From Marixanthomonas sp002364245 (GTDB lineage: Bacteria; Bacteroidota; Bacteroidia; Flavobacteriales; Flavobacteriaceae), in contig CAXAZF010000009.1 in the NCBI GenBank assembly GCA_963973455.1, positions 73,978 through 137,977 of the forward strand: a stretch of 64,000 nt of DNA, read 5' to 3'. Shown one piece after another: positions 31,679 to 41,011 of this stretch. The notes under the pieces were generated by a model. It did not search any database and was not told the DNA's origin. It was given only the letters and a program-made list of their open reading frames with translations. The first letter of the stretch is position 1. Every line of letters starts with the position of its first letter. The translations under genes were made by a program, and so were the position numbers.

Positions 31679-34048
31679 TTGAAAAGGGAAACGAACGTAA
31701 AAGCCTTCATTAAAAAACACAAGTTCAAACTTAGTGTCGTGTTCGTGGTTTTCCTTGTTTGGTTGCTTTGTCTTCCTTCCCAATTGTTTAAAACACCCAC
31801 CTCAACCGTGGTTGAAAGTCGGGAAGGAATTATGATGGGCGCTCGTATTGCTGATGATGAGCAATGGCGATTTCCGAAGATCGATTCGGTGCCTCATAAA
31901 TTTGAGCAATCCATTTTATATTTTGAAGACGAGTATTTTTATAGTCATCCAGGTTTTAATCCGGTTTCGATTGCAAAAGCCCTTTGGCAAAACATTACTA
32001 CCGATTCCCGTCGAGGTGGAAGTACCCTCACCCAACAAGTAATCAGGCTTTCCCGTAAAAACCAAAAACGAACGTATTTTGAAAAATTGATTGAAATATT
32101 CCAAGCTACCAGATTGGAAGCGGGAAATTCAAAAGATGAAATTTTAAATTTATATGCTTCGCATGCGCCTTTTGGCGGAAATGTAGTAGGGTTGGAAACT
32201 GCCGCGTGGCGTTATTTCGGTATTCCGGCCAGTGAATTGAGTTGGGGACAATCGGCTGCGTTGGCGGTTTTACCTAATGCACCGGCTTTAATCTTTCCGG
32301 GTAAAAATGAACCTGTTTTAAAACAGAAACGAGATAGGTTGTTATTAAAGTTATTTCAGAAAAATATAATAGATAAAACAACATACGAATTGGCCATCGC
32401 CGAACGATTACCCGGCAAACCCATGCCACTTCCTGAAATCGCCCCTCATTTAACCGAAAAATCCCGCATTGAACATCCTGGTGAACGCATACAAACCACA
32501 ATAGACCTTTCCTTGCAACAAAAAACCAATCGCATTGTAAAAGAGCATCATTTTCAACTAAAGCAAAATCAGATTCATAACCTTTCGGTTTTAGTTTTAG
32601 ATGTTAACACCAAAGAAGTTCTAGCCTATGTAGGCAATGCACCTACTACAAAAGAACACAGTAATTATGTTGACATAATCGATAAAAACCGAAGTACCGG
32701 AAGTGTATTGAAGCCTTTTTTATATTCGGCTTTGTTGGATGCCGGCGAATTATTGCCCAATATGTTGGTTGCCGATATTCCAACAACTGTAAATGGCTAC
32801 AGCCCTGAAAATTTTGACAACACCTTTAACGGAGCTGTTCCGGCGAGTGTGGCTTTATCCCGTTCATTGAATGTGCCCGCCGTTAGAATGCTTCGGGAAT
32901 ATGGGTTGCAACGGTTTTACAATCGGCTGCACGACGTTAAATTAAGTAGCATCGATCATCCTGCCGATTATTACGGTTTATCCTTGATTCTTGGCGGAGC
33001 GGAAAGTTCATTATGGCAAGTTACCAGTGCCTATGCGGGACTGGCTTCGACTTTAAATTATTTCAATTCGTCTTCTAGTGAATACCGTCCGCACGAATTT
33101 ACTAAACCCATTTATGTAAAAAATAAAAGAGCTGACTTCGGAAAAAAACAGCCAAATCCTTCTGTTTTTAATGCAGGGGCTATTTACGAAGCTTTTACTG
33201 CTATGAAAGAAGTGAATCGTCCGCAAGGGGAAGAGAATTGGAGTTTTTTCAGTAATTCACAGCCTATTGCATGGAAAACGGGAACCAGTTTTGGTTTTAA
33301 AGATGCCTGGGCCGTTGGGGTTACTCCTAAATATGCCATCGGGGTTTGGGTAGGTAATGCCGATGGAGAAGGCCGTCCTGGTTTAACTGGAATTGAAGCC
33401 GCGGCGCCTGTTTTGTTTGATGTGTTAGATGCCTTGCCATCTACTTCAAAATGGTTTGCGACACCATACGACGAACTGACTGAAGCTGAAATATGCCAAA
33501 AAAGTGGCCATTTGGCCAATGTATTTTGTACGGAAACGGTTTCAGAATTTATTCCGAAGAACGGGTTGAAAACAGAACCTTGTCCGTATCATCAAAAAGT
33601 GTTTTTAAATGCTTCGGAAACTGCGCGCGTAAACTCATCTTGTTATGAATTATCTGAAATGAAACAAAAAAGCTGGTTTGCACTTCCGCCTGTCATGGAA
33701 TATTACTATGCACCATTACATCCCGAATATAAGCCCTTACCTACTTTTAAAAATGATTGTTTGCAAGAAGGAGAAAATTTGATGGAGTTTATAGTTCCGA
33801 AGAAAAACGAAACCATTTTATTGGCAAAAGATTTTAACGAAACCACACAAGAATTAATCTTCAAACTCGCACACCGCGACCCAGAACGAACCGTGTATTG
33901 GTACTTGGATTCAGAATATATAGGGTCAACCGAAACTTTTCACGAGATTTCCGTTTTAATAAAACCGGGAGCTTATCTATTGACTGCCACCGATGCCCAA
34001 GGAAATGAAGTGAAGCAACTCATAAAAGTGGCCTTAGCATCTAATTAA
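31679..34048 (+). CDS. pbpC: Penicillin-binding protein 1C (bifunctional peptidoglycan synthase)
   Basis: 789 residues. One N-terminal membrane helix (LSVVFVVFLVWLLCLP), then the glycosyltransferase domain (EDEYFYSHPGFNPVSIAKALWQNI, GGSTLTQQVIR), a transpeptidase domain with Ser342-x-x-Lys345 (STGSVLKPFLYSALLD) and KTG (WKTGTSFGFKDAW), and the PBP1C C-terminal domain (about 700-789). It polymerises and cross-links peptidoglycan in the periplasm. The start is odd: the frame has no ATG before the transmembrane segment (an in-frame TAA lies just upstream at 31673), so initiation must be at TTG 31679 or another rare codon. The nearest ATG, at 31663, is out of frame. Confidence 0.93.
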   Translation: MKRETNVKAFIKKHKFKLSVVFVVFLVWLLCLPSQLFKTPTSTVVESREGIMMGARIADDEQWRFPKIDSVPHKFEQSILYFEDEYFYSHPGFNPVSIAKALWQNITTDSRRGGSTLTQQVIRLSRKNQKRTYFEKLIEIFQATRLEAGNSKDEILNLYASHAPFGGNVVGLETAAWRYFGIPASELSWGQSAALAVLPNAPALIFPGKNEPVLKQKRDRLLLKLFQKNIIDKTTYELAIAERLPGKPMPLPEIAPHLTEKSRIEHPGERIQTTIDLSLQQKTNRIVKEHHFQLKQNQIHNLSVLVLDVNTKEVLAYVGNAPTTKEHSNYVDIIDKNRSTGSVLKPFLYSALLDAGELLPNMLVADIPTTVNGYSPENFDNTFNGAVPASVALSRSLNVPAVRMLREYGLQRFYNRLHDVKLSSIDHPADYYGLSLILGGAESSLWQVTSAYAGLASTLNYFNSSSSEYRPHEFTKPIYVKNKRADFGKKQPNPSVFNAGAIYEAFTAMKEVNRPQGEENWSFFSNSQPIAWKTGTSFGFKDAWAVGVTPKYAIGVWVGNADGEGRPGLTGIEAAAPVLFDVLDALPSTSKWFATPYDELTEAEICQKSGHLANVFCTETVSEFIPKNGLKTEPCPYHQKVFLNASETARVNSSCYELSEMKQKSWFALPPVMEYYYAPLHPEYKPLPTFKNDCLQEGENLMEFIVPKKNETILLAKDFNETTQELIFKLAHRDPERTVYWYLDSEYIGSTETFHEISVLIKPGAYLLTATDAQGNEVKQLIKVALASN

Positions 34049-34100
34049 AAATTGTGTATTCCTCTTTAATTTCATTTAACAAAAGTTTAACATGTAATTA

Positions 34101-34132
34101 GTTCGGTAGTTTCCGAACCAATACTATCTTTG
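34101..34132 (+). promoter_or_regulatory. RND operon promoter with a palindromic operator
   Basis: A perfect inverted repeat GTTCGG-6nt-CCGAAC (34101-34118) is placed just upstream of a perfect -7 box TATCTTTG (34125-34132), where the -33 region would be. Transcription would begin near 34138, 10 bp before the regulator start. The layout fits repression, probably by the product of the first gene itself. Confidence 0.75.
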
Positions 34133-34147
34133 CTAAAATTTATTTTA

Positions 34148-34636
34148 ATGCAGAATATTTCAGAAGAAAAATGCAAACTCGTAGAAGAGCTAGGTTTAAA
34201 CTTTGAAGAAAAGCACAACCTACCCCCTCTTGCCGGTAGAATTTATGCGGTTATGATACTTTCTAATGTTGAAGGTCACAGTTTTGAAGACATTATAGAA
34301 ATAACATGTGCCAGTAAAAGCTCTGTTTCAACCAACCTTAATTTGTTGGTACAATTAAAGTTTATTGAATATTTCACAAAAACTGGAGATCGCAAACGGT
34401 ATTTCAGAACGACTAAAAACTATCTGCGGATTACCTTGGAAGAATATCTCGAGTCTATTGAAAAAGAATTGAATTTGGTCAAAAAAGTGAATTCTTTCAA
34501 CAAAGAGCACAATCCAGAAAAGTTCAAAAAAAATAAAAATCTTGGCCTCATATTTCAAGAATATTTAACCACACAAAAAGAAAATTTAGAAACTACCATT
34601 CAAAAGATGATCATGTTTAAAAAAGAACTTGATTAA
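34148..34636 (+). CDS. MarR/GbsR-like transcriptional regulator of the RND operon
   Basis: 162 residues from ATG 34148 (MQNISEEKCKLVEELGLNFEEKHN); the frame is also open from a TTG at 34130, which is inside the promoter. A winged helix-turn-helix is seen at about 24-95 (LPPLAGRIYAVMILSNVEGHSFEDIIEITCASKSSVSTNLNLLVQLKFIEYF, then KTGDRKRYFRTT), followed by a helical dimerisation tail (EEYLESIEKELNLVKKV). It is the first gene of the efflux operon, 19 bp before the adaptor gene, with an operator-like palindrome in its own promoter. It is likely a local repressor. Confidence 0.85.
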   Translation: MQNISEEKCKLVEELGLNFEEKHNLPPLAGRIYAVMILSNVEGHSFEDIIEITCASKSSVSTNLNLLVQLKFIEYFTKTGDRKRYFRTTKNYLRITLEEYLESIEKELNLVKKVNSFNKEHNPEKFKKNKNLGLIFQEYLTTQKENLETTIQKMIMFKKELD

Positions 34637-34655
34637 TTGTAAATTTTAAATAGCT

Positions 34656-35780
34656 ATGAAAAAAAATAAATTGTTAATACTTCTTTTCTTATCTACATTG
34701 GCATTAACTTCCTGTGGAAGCGATAAAAAAGAGCAAGCTCAGGGATCGCAAGGCCCTATGCCATTTCCTGTAATAGAAGTGCCTGTGAAAACAACGACAG
34801 CGTACACCAACTATCCTACAAGTATTGAAGGTGTGGTAAACAGTGAAATACGTGCAAAAGTTTCAGGATATGTAACCAATGTTTTGGTTGATGAAGGGCA
34901 AAAAGTACATAAAGGTCAATTACTTTTTAAGCTTGAAACACAATCGCTAAGTCAAGATGCAGCAGCAGCAAAGGCAAATGTAAATGCGGCGCAAGTGGAA
35001 GTTAACAAACTAAGACCTTTGGTTGAAAAAAATATTATAAGCAATGTTCAATTGGAAACGGCAAAAGCAAAATTGGCACAAGCGCAAAGCAATTACAATA
35101 GTATTGCCGCCAATATTGGGTACGCAAACATTAAAAGCCCGGTTAACGGGTATGTGGGAGCTATTCCTTTACGGGAAGGGGCTTTGGTAAGTCCTTCTTC
35201 CCAAACACCACTTACAACTGTTTCAGACATTAGTGATATATATGCCTATTTTTCAATGAATGAAAAGGAATACCTTGATTTTATTCAAAATACCGAAGGG
35301 GAAAATATTGAAGAAAAAATAAAAAAACTTCCAAAGGTTAGATTGGTTTTGGCAAATGGTAATCTTTATGAACACGAAGGAAAAATTGAAACAATTAATT
35401 CTCAAGTAAATGTAAACACAGGAACCGTTTCATTTAGGGCAATTTTTTCAAATCCTAAACGGTTGCTTTCCAATGGATATAGTGGGAAAATACAAATTCC
35501 GCAAACGTTTGAAAATGCCATTGTAATCCCAGAGTTTTCAACTTATGAGAGACAAGGTAAAGTCTACACCTACAAAGTTCAAGGAGATAGTATTGCGGTT
35601 TCTACCCCTATTGAAATTACCGATCGGGTAAATAATTTGATTATAGTACAATCAGGTATTAAAGAAGGTGATAAAATTGTTGCCAAAGGAGTTGGTAAAT
35701 TACGAAATAACGCACCTATTACTCCTCAACCTGTTTCTTTTGACAGTATTGCCAAAGGGTTAGAACAAGCATTTAAATAA
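34656..35780 (+). CDS. RND efflux periplasmic adaptor (membrane fusion lipoprotein)
   Basis: 374 residues. Lipobox LTSC at Cys20. The HlyD/AcrA-type core is clear: barrel-sandwich halves (SEIRAKVSGYVTNVLVDEGQKVHKGQLLFKLETQ and NIGYANIKSPVNGYVGAIPLREGALVSPSSQTPLTTVSDI) around a coiled-coil hairpin (about 105-150), then a beta barrel and membrane-proximal domain. It bridges the inner-membrane pump (next gene, 6 bp away) and the outer-membrane channel encoded further down. The substrate of the pump is unknown. Confidence 0.94.
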   Translation: MKKNKLLILLFLSTLALTSCGSDKKEQAQGSQGPMPFPVIEVPVKTTTAYTNYPTSIEGVVNSEIRAKVSGYVTNVLVDEGQKVHKGQLLFKLETQSLSQDAAAAKANVNAAQVEVNKLRPLVEKNIISNVQLETAKAKLAQAQSNYNSIAANIGYANIKSPVNGYVGAIPLREGALVSPSSQTPLTTVSDISDIYAYFSMNEKEYLDFIQNTEGENIEEKIKKLPKVRLVLANGNLYEHEGKIETINSQVNVNTGTVSFRAIFSNPKRLLSNGYSGKIQIPQTFENAIVIPEFSTYERQGKVYTYKVQGDSIAVSTPIEITDRVNNLIIVQSGIKEGDKIVAKGVGKLRNNAPITPQPVSFDSIAKGLEQAFK

Positions 35781-35786
35781 GAAAGT

Positions 35787-38700
35787 ATGTTAAAGATATT
35801 TATTGAAAGACCGGTATTATCAACCGTAGTTTCCATTATATTGGTGATTTTGGGGGTTTTAGGAATTACAACACTCCCTACCACGCAGTACCCTGAAATT
35901 GCACCTCCCACAGTTCAAGTAACAGCAAACTATCCCGGTGCCAATGCACAAACAGTTCTGGAGAGTGTGATCATTCCTATTGAAGAACAAATAAACGGGG
36001 TGGAAGGAATGACATATATTACTTCTACAGCCAGTAATAGTGGTCGTGCAAGTATACAAGTGTTTTTTGATCAAGGTACCGATCCCGATATTGCAGCAGT
36101 AAACGTACAAAACAGGGTGGCGCGTGCTAATTCTTTGCTTCCTGTTGAAGTAACACAGTCTGGGATAATTACACAAAAACAGCAGACAAGTGCTTTAATG
36201 TTTCTCACCACGTATTCTGAAAATGAAGAATACGATGCAACTTATATTCAAAACTATTTGAATATAAATGTGCTTCCAGAATTAAAACGTATTAATGGCG
36301 TGGGTGACGTTAGTGTATTCGGAAGTAAAAATTACGCCATGCGTATCTGGCTGCAACCTGAAAAACTTGCCGCCTATAACTTGGTTCCAACAGATATAAC
36401 GACCGCTATTGACGAACAGAGCCGTGAAGCCGCTGCAGGGGCTTTAGGACAGAATAATGCTGAATCATTTGAATATGTCTTAACCTATTCCGGTCGTTAT
36501 AAAGAAGAATCTCAATATGAAGATATTGTAATCAAAGCATTGGATAATGGGAAGTTTTTGACCTTAAAGGATGTTGCTGAAATTGAATTGGATGCTGAAG
36601 GATATAATGCCATTTCATTCACCAATGGTAATCCAGGTGTAAGTATGGCGGTTTACCAAACGGCAGGATCAAATGCCCAGGAAATTATTGAAATTATCCA
36701 TGAAAAAATGGGAGATCTTTCTGCAGATTTTCCAAAAGGGATGAAATATGTAGTGAATTTTGATACCAATGAATTTTTAACAGCCTCGATAGACAAAGTA
36801 CTAACCACTCTTTTTGAGGCATTTATATTAGTTTTCATTGTTGTGTTTTTGTTTCTTCAAGATTTTCGTTCTACATTGATACCTGCTATTGCTGTACCTG
36901 TTTCCATTATCGGGACTTTCTTTTTTCTTAATTTATTTGGTTATACAATTAATCTTTTAACGCTTTTTGCGTTGGTATTGGCTATTGGTATTGTGGTAGA
37001 TGATGCCATTGTGGTGGTGGAAGCTGTGCATGCCAAACTTGAGGAAGGATCAGAAAATGCGTTAAAGGCAACCCGTTCGGCGATGGATGAAATTACCGGA
37101 GCAATTGTTTCCATTACGTTGGTAATGGCTGCGGTATTTATTCCTGTAACTTTTATTACAGGCCCTACAGGTGTGTTTTACGAACAATTTGGCGTTACTT
37201 TAATGGTTGCCATAGGTATTTCGGCAGTGAACGCATTAACATTAAGTCCTGCCTTAAGCGCACTTTTCTTAAAACCTCATACTGAAAAAGGTAAAAAGAA
37301 AAATTTATTACAACGGTTTTTTACTGGGTTTAACGCTGGTTTTAAAGCAACAACCAATAAATATGTTAAATCACTAGGGTTTTTATATAAGCACAAATGG
37401 ATAACAGCAGTCATACTTATCGCAGCTACCGGTGCAATTTTATGGGCAGCCAAGACTACCCCAACCGGTTTTGTACCTGATGAAGACCGTGGATTGATTT
37501 TTGCCAATATTGAGCTTCCCGCAGGTGCAACATTAGACCGTACAGTTGGTGTACAAAAAGAGCTGGAAGCAAAGGCCAAAAGCATTCCTGGAGTTAGCGA
37601 TATCTCATTAGTAAGTGGTTTTAGTATTATTAGTGGTGCCGGCAGCAATTATGGGATAGGTTTCATTAAACTGGATAATTGGAGCGAACGGGAAGAGGAT
37701 TCAAAATCAGTAGAAGCCATTACTGGCCAACTATTTGGAATTGCCGCTACCATCCCCGATGCCAATATTTTATTCTTTGCACCTCCTTCGGTGCCTGGTT
37801 TTGGAGCATCTTCGGGTTTTGAATTGCAAGTTTTGGATCAGTCTGGAGGAAGTTTTTCTGAACTGAGCCAAGTAACCCAAGAATATTTACAAACACTTTC
37901 ACAACGTCCGGAAATTCAATATGCTCAAAGCTCTTTTAATGTAAACTACCCGCAATATGAAATTGATGTAAATATTTCAAAAGCCAAAGAAGCTGGTGTG
38001 TCGGTAAGTTCTATTCTTTCTACTTTACAGGGTTACATAGGTAGTATTTATGCCGCTAATTTTTCACGTTTTGGAAAACAGTATCGTGTATATGTGCAAG
38101 CATTGCCAGAAGATCGAGCTACCACCGAAAGTTTAAACAGTATGTATGTTAGAAATGATTCCGGTACTATGGCACCCATTACAGAGTTTATAAACTTAAA
38201 ACGGGTATATGGCCCACAATCGGTTACACGTTTCAATCTCTTTAATTCTGCAAGTGTAAATGGAGCTGCAGCACCGGGATATTCTTCGGGTGACGCAATT
38301 GCAGCAGTTCAGGAAGTAAGCGAAACTGCTTTGCCTCAAAATTATTCTGTTGGGTTTTCAGGATTGACAAGAGAAGAAATTAATGCAGGCAATCAAACCA
38401 CATTTATATTCTTGTTATGTATTGTATTTGTTTATTTTATTCTATCTGCTCAATATGAAAGTTACTTAATTCCTTTTGCGGTCTTGCTTTCTTTACCTGT
38501 TGGTGTAATGGGGGCTTATTTAACAACGAAATTTGCAGGATTAGAGAATAATGTCTATTTCCAAATTTCGTTAATCATGTTAATAGGATTGCTCGCTAAA
38601 AATGCAATTCTTATTGTAGAATTTGCCATACAAAGGCGAAGGTCGGGTCTTAGCCGCATGGAAGCGGCTTTTGAAGGTGCAAAAGTACGGTTACGCCCTA

Positions 38701-38924
38701 TCTTAATGACCTCTTTCGCTTTCATTGTTGGGCTATTACCATTAGTGTTTTCATCAGGGATTGGAGCTCGTGGAAATAATGCCATCGGTACAGGAGCTGT
38801 TGGAGGATTATTTATAGGGACCGTGCTTGGAGTATTTATTATTCCTATTCTCTATATCTTTTTCCAATGGCTTCAAGATAAAATAAACGGAACCACCAAA
38901 AAAGAAGCTGTTGAGGCTAACTAA
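35787..38924 (+). CDS. RND multidrug efflux pump, HAE1 (AcrB/MexB) type
   Basis: 1045 residues, 12 membrane helices. The N-terminus (MLKIFIERPVLSTVVSIILVILGVLGITTLP) and the proton-relay pair in GIVVDDAIVVVEAV (about residues 396-409) with the matching Lys in LIGLLAKNAILIVEFA (about 930-945) are intact, so it should couple drug export to proton entry. The large periplasmic loops between TM1-2 and TM7-8 are of normal size. With the adaptor and the OMF it makes a tripartite pump exporting hydrophobic or amphipathic compounds to the medium; substrate unknown. Confidence 0.96.
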   Translation: MLKIFIERPVLSTVVSIILVILGVLGITTLPTTQYPEIAPPTVQVTANYPGANAQTVLESVIIPIEEQINGVEGMTYITSTASNSGRASIQVFFDQGTDPDIAAVNVQNRVARANSLLPVEVTQSGIITQKQQTSALMFLTTYSENEEYDATYIQNYLNINVLPELKRINGVGDVSVFGSKNYAMRIWLQPEKLAAYNLVPTDITTAIDEQSREAAAGALGQNNAESFEYVLTYSGRYKEESQYEDIVIKALDNGKFLTLKDVAEIELDAEGYNAISFTNGNPGVSMAVYQTAGSNAQEIIEIIHEKMGDLSADFPKGMKYVVNFDTNEFLTASIDKVLTTLFEAFILVFIVVFLFLQDFRSTLIPAIAVPVSIIGTFFFLNLFGYTINLLTLFALVLAIGIVVDDAIVVVEAVHAKLEEGSENALKATRSAMDEITGAIVSITLVMAAVFIPVTFITGPTGVFYEQFGVTLMVAIGISAVNALTLSPALSALFLKPHTEKGKKKNLLQRFFTGFNAGFKATTNKYVKSLGFLYKHKWITAVILIAATGAILWAAKTTPTGFVPDEDRGLIFANIELPAGATLDRTVGVQKELEAKAKSIPGVSDISLVSGFSIISGAGSNYGIGFIKLDNWSEREEDSKSVEAITGQLFGIAATIPDANILFFAPPSVPGFGASSGFELQVLDQSGGSFSELSQVTQEYLQTLSQRPEIQYAQSSFNVNYPQYEIDVNISKAKEAGVSVSSILSTLQGYIGSIYAANFSRFGKQYRVYVQALPEDRATTESLNSMYVRNDSGTMAPITEFINLKRVYGPQSVTRFNLFNSASVNGAAAPGYSSGDAIAAVQEVSETALPQNYSVGFSGLTREEINAGNQTTFIFLLCIVFVYFILSAQYESYLIPFAVLLSLPVGVMGAYLTTKFAGLENNVYFQISLIMLIGLLAKNAILIVEFAIQRRRSGLSRMEAAFEGAKVRLRPILMTSFAFIVGLLPLVFSSGIGARGNNAIGTGAVGGLFIGTVLGVFIIPILYIFFQWLQDKINGTTKKEAVEAN

Positions 38925-38941
38925 TTCTGAAAAATTAAGAA

Positions 38942-40342
38942 ATGAAACAATTTAAAATAATAAAAATTTCAGCAATTGCATTGGCTTTCTTAACACTGCA
39001 GTCTTGCTTTGTAGCAAAAGACTATAGCAGACCGGAAACGGTTGTAGAAACTGAATATTATAGAACTGACAAACTACCTCAAGACAGCCTATCTATGGCT
39101 TCAGTTTCTTGGAAAACATTGTTTACTGATGCGCAACTTCAAAATTATATTGAAGAAGGGTTACAAAATAACATCGACATCCGTATTGCCATACAACAAG
39201 TTTTAGCGGCTGAAGCTTACTTAAAACAAGGTAAAGCAGGTTATTTTCCTACGTTAAATGGAAATGCGACCTATACCCGCCAAGAACTTTCAGAAAACAG
39301 TCAGTTTGGAGGCCAATTTTCTACCTTAGATCAATATCAATTGAGCGGAGGACTTTCGTGGGAAGCCGATATCTGGGGAAAAATACGCAGTAACAAACGT
39401 GCTTTTCAAGCTTCTTATTTACAAACCGTTGCGGCTCATAAAGCTGTTAAAAGTAGATTGGTAGCGAATATTGCATCGACCTATTATCAACTATTGGCAT
39501 TGGATGAGCAAATACAAATTACAGAAGAAACCATTAAAACCCGATCCAATAGTTTGGAAACAACCGAAGCTTTAAAAGAAGCCGGTAATGTAACCGAAGT
39601 AGGTGTTAAACAAACTGAAGCACAATTATACACTGCTCAAGCCATACTAATCGACTTAAAAAATGAAACGCGATTATTAGAAAACGCCATGTCTATTTTA
39701 TTGGGAAGTCCCATGAAAGAAATAACGCGAAGCGAATTAGATAACCAACAAATAAATACCGAACTAAAAACAGGCGTTCCGGCTCAATTGCTAAGCAATC
39801 GTCCCGATGTAATTGCCGCAGAATATAATCTTGTGAATGCTTTTGAGCTAACCAATGTAGCAAGAAGCAGTTTTTATCCTTCGCTTACCTTATCAGCAAC
39901 AGGAGGATTGCAAAGTTTAGACATAGACGATTTATTTAGTGCTAGCTCTTTATTTGCAACAATTACAGGCGGTTTAATGCAACCTATTTTTAATGGACGG
40001 AAAATACGAACTCAATACGAAGTATCGCAAGCGCAACAAGAACAGGCTCGATTGGACTTTAAGTTCACAATTTTAAATGCCAGCAAAGAAGTTTCAGATG
40101 CGATGTATTCATATGAAGCTGCTACTGATAAAATTGAGGTAAAAGAAAAAGAAAATGAAGCCTACTCTTTAGCAACAGATTATTCCCAAGAATTGCTGGA
40201 TAATGGGTTGGCAAACTACTTAGAGGTTTTAACTGCCCGTGAAAATGCGTTAAACTCAAGTTTAGATTTAGTAAATGCAAAAAATAGCCAGTTACAAGCC
40301 ATTGTTGACTTGTATGAAGCCTTAGGTGGCGGTTGGCAATAG
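38942..40342 (+). CDS. TolC-like outer membrane factor lipoprotein (NodT family)
   Basis: 466 residues. Lipobox LQSC at Cys22. OEP repeats are visible: LQNYIEEGLQNNIDIRIAIQQVLAAEAYLKQGKAGYFPTL and YNLVNAFELTNVARSSFYPSLTLSATGG, together with the motif SNRPDVIAAEYNL; the chain ends DLYEALGGGWQ, as is usual in the NodT group. It forms the outer-membrane exit of the RND pump. It lies 17 bp after the pump gene and is followed by a strong terminator. Confidence 0.94.
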   Translation: MKQFKIIKISAIALAFLTLQSCFVAKDYSRPETVVETEYYRTDKLPQDSLSMASVSWKTLFTDAQLQNYIEEGLQNNIDIRIAIQQVLAAEAYLKQGKAGYFPTLNGNATYTRQELSENSQFGGQFSTLDQYQLSGGLSWEADIWGKIRSNKRAFQASYLQTVAAHKAVKSRLVANIASTYYQLLALDEQIQITEETIKTRSNSLETTEALKEAGNVTEVGVKQTEAQLYTAQAILIDLKNETRLLENAMSILLGSPMKEITRSELDNQQINTELKTGVPAQLLSNRPDVIAAEYNLVNAFELTNVARSSFYPSLTLSATGGLQSLDIDDLFSASSLFATITGGLMQPIFNGRKIRTQYEVSQAQQEQARLDFKFTILNASKEVSDAMYSYEAATDKIEVKEKENEAYSLATDYSQELLDNGLANYLEVLTARENALNSSLDLVNAKNSQLQAIVDLYEALGGGWQ

Positions 40343-40373
40343 ATCATAGTTTTCATGATTGGTTGATTGTTGA

Positions 40374-40410
40374 TTCCTGCCCTGTAGCAATGCAGGGCGG
40401 GAATTTTTTT
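40374..40410 (+). terminator. Terminator of the RND operon
   Basis: ATTCC-T-GCCCTG, a 7-nt loop, CAGGGC-G-GGAAT and seven T: a long, GC-rich stem with a single mismatch, 30 bp after the OMF stop. It separates the pump genes from the TetR gene, so the latter is read either by leak-through or by its own promoter. Confidence 0.88.
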
Positions 40411-40420
40411 AAAAGAAAGT

Positions 40421-41011
40421 ATGCAAAGCGCTGACAAGAAAATAATAATTAAAACACTGGATCTTTTTAAAAAGTATGGTGTTAAAAGTGTGTCTATGGA
40501 TGATATTGCTTCAGCATTAGCCGTATCTAAGAAAACACTGTACACACATTTTGACAGCAAAGACCTGCTTATTGAAAAGACTATCTTTTATATTTTTACG
40601 GAACATTTCAAAAAAATAGATCGTATACTCGAAAAAGATCTATCGCCTCTTCAAAAAATTATCCTTATTTATCGCTACGGAATCAATCAAATGATCTCGT
40701 ATGATCCTGCTTTTTACTTCGAATTAAAAAAGTATCATATTTCAGCTCATAAACACTATGAAGGCCATAAAAATGATATTATTTTTAAAACAATTTTGGG
40801 CTTATTAAAAGAAGCACAAGAGCTGAACGAAATCAGGCAAGATGTAAACCTGAATCTTTTTTGTGAAATTCATCTCTATAAAATTGATGAAATTTTAGCC
40901 GATCCAGACTTCAACACTCAATATTCAACTCAGCAAATGCTGAACCATTTGGTCATTTATAATTTAAGAGGAATTGTCGTCGATCCTTTATTATTCTCTT
41001 ACTTACCGTAA
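40421..41011 (+). CDS. TetR family transcriptional regulator
   Basis: 196 residues. The N-terminal TetR helix-turn-helix is clear (about 8-54: KKIIIKTLDLFKKYGVKSVSMDDIASALAVSKKTLYTHFDSKDLLIEKTI). The C-terminal ligand-binding domain is typical in length and all-helical but of unknown specificity. It sits immediately after the terminator of the RND operon (first codon 11 bp past the T-run), with no obvious promoter. It may be a second local regulator, in addition to the MarR-like protein at the operon's front. The last 9 bp overlap the convergent YciI-like gene. Confidence 0.88.
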   Translation: MQSADKKIIIKTLDLFKKYGVKSVSMDDIASALAVSKKTLYTHFDSKDLLIEKTIFYIFTEHFKKIDRILEKDLSPLQKIILIYRYGINQMISYDPAFYFELKKYHISAHKHYEGHKNDIIFKTILGLLKEAQELNEIRQDVNLNLFCEIHLYKIDEILADPDFNTQYSTQQMLNHLVIYNLRGIVVDPLLFSYLP

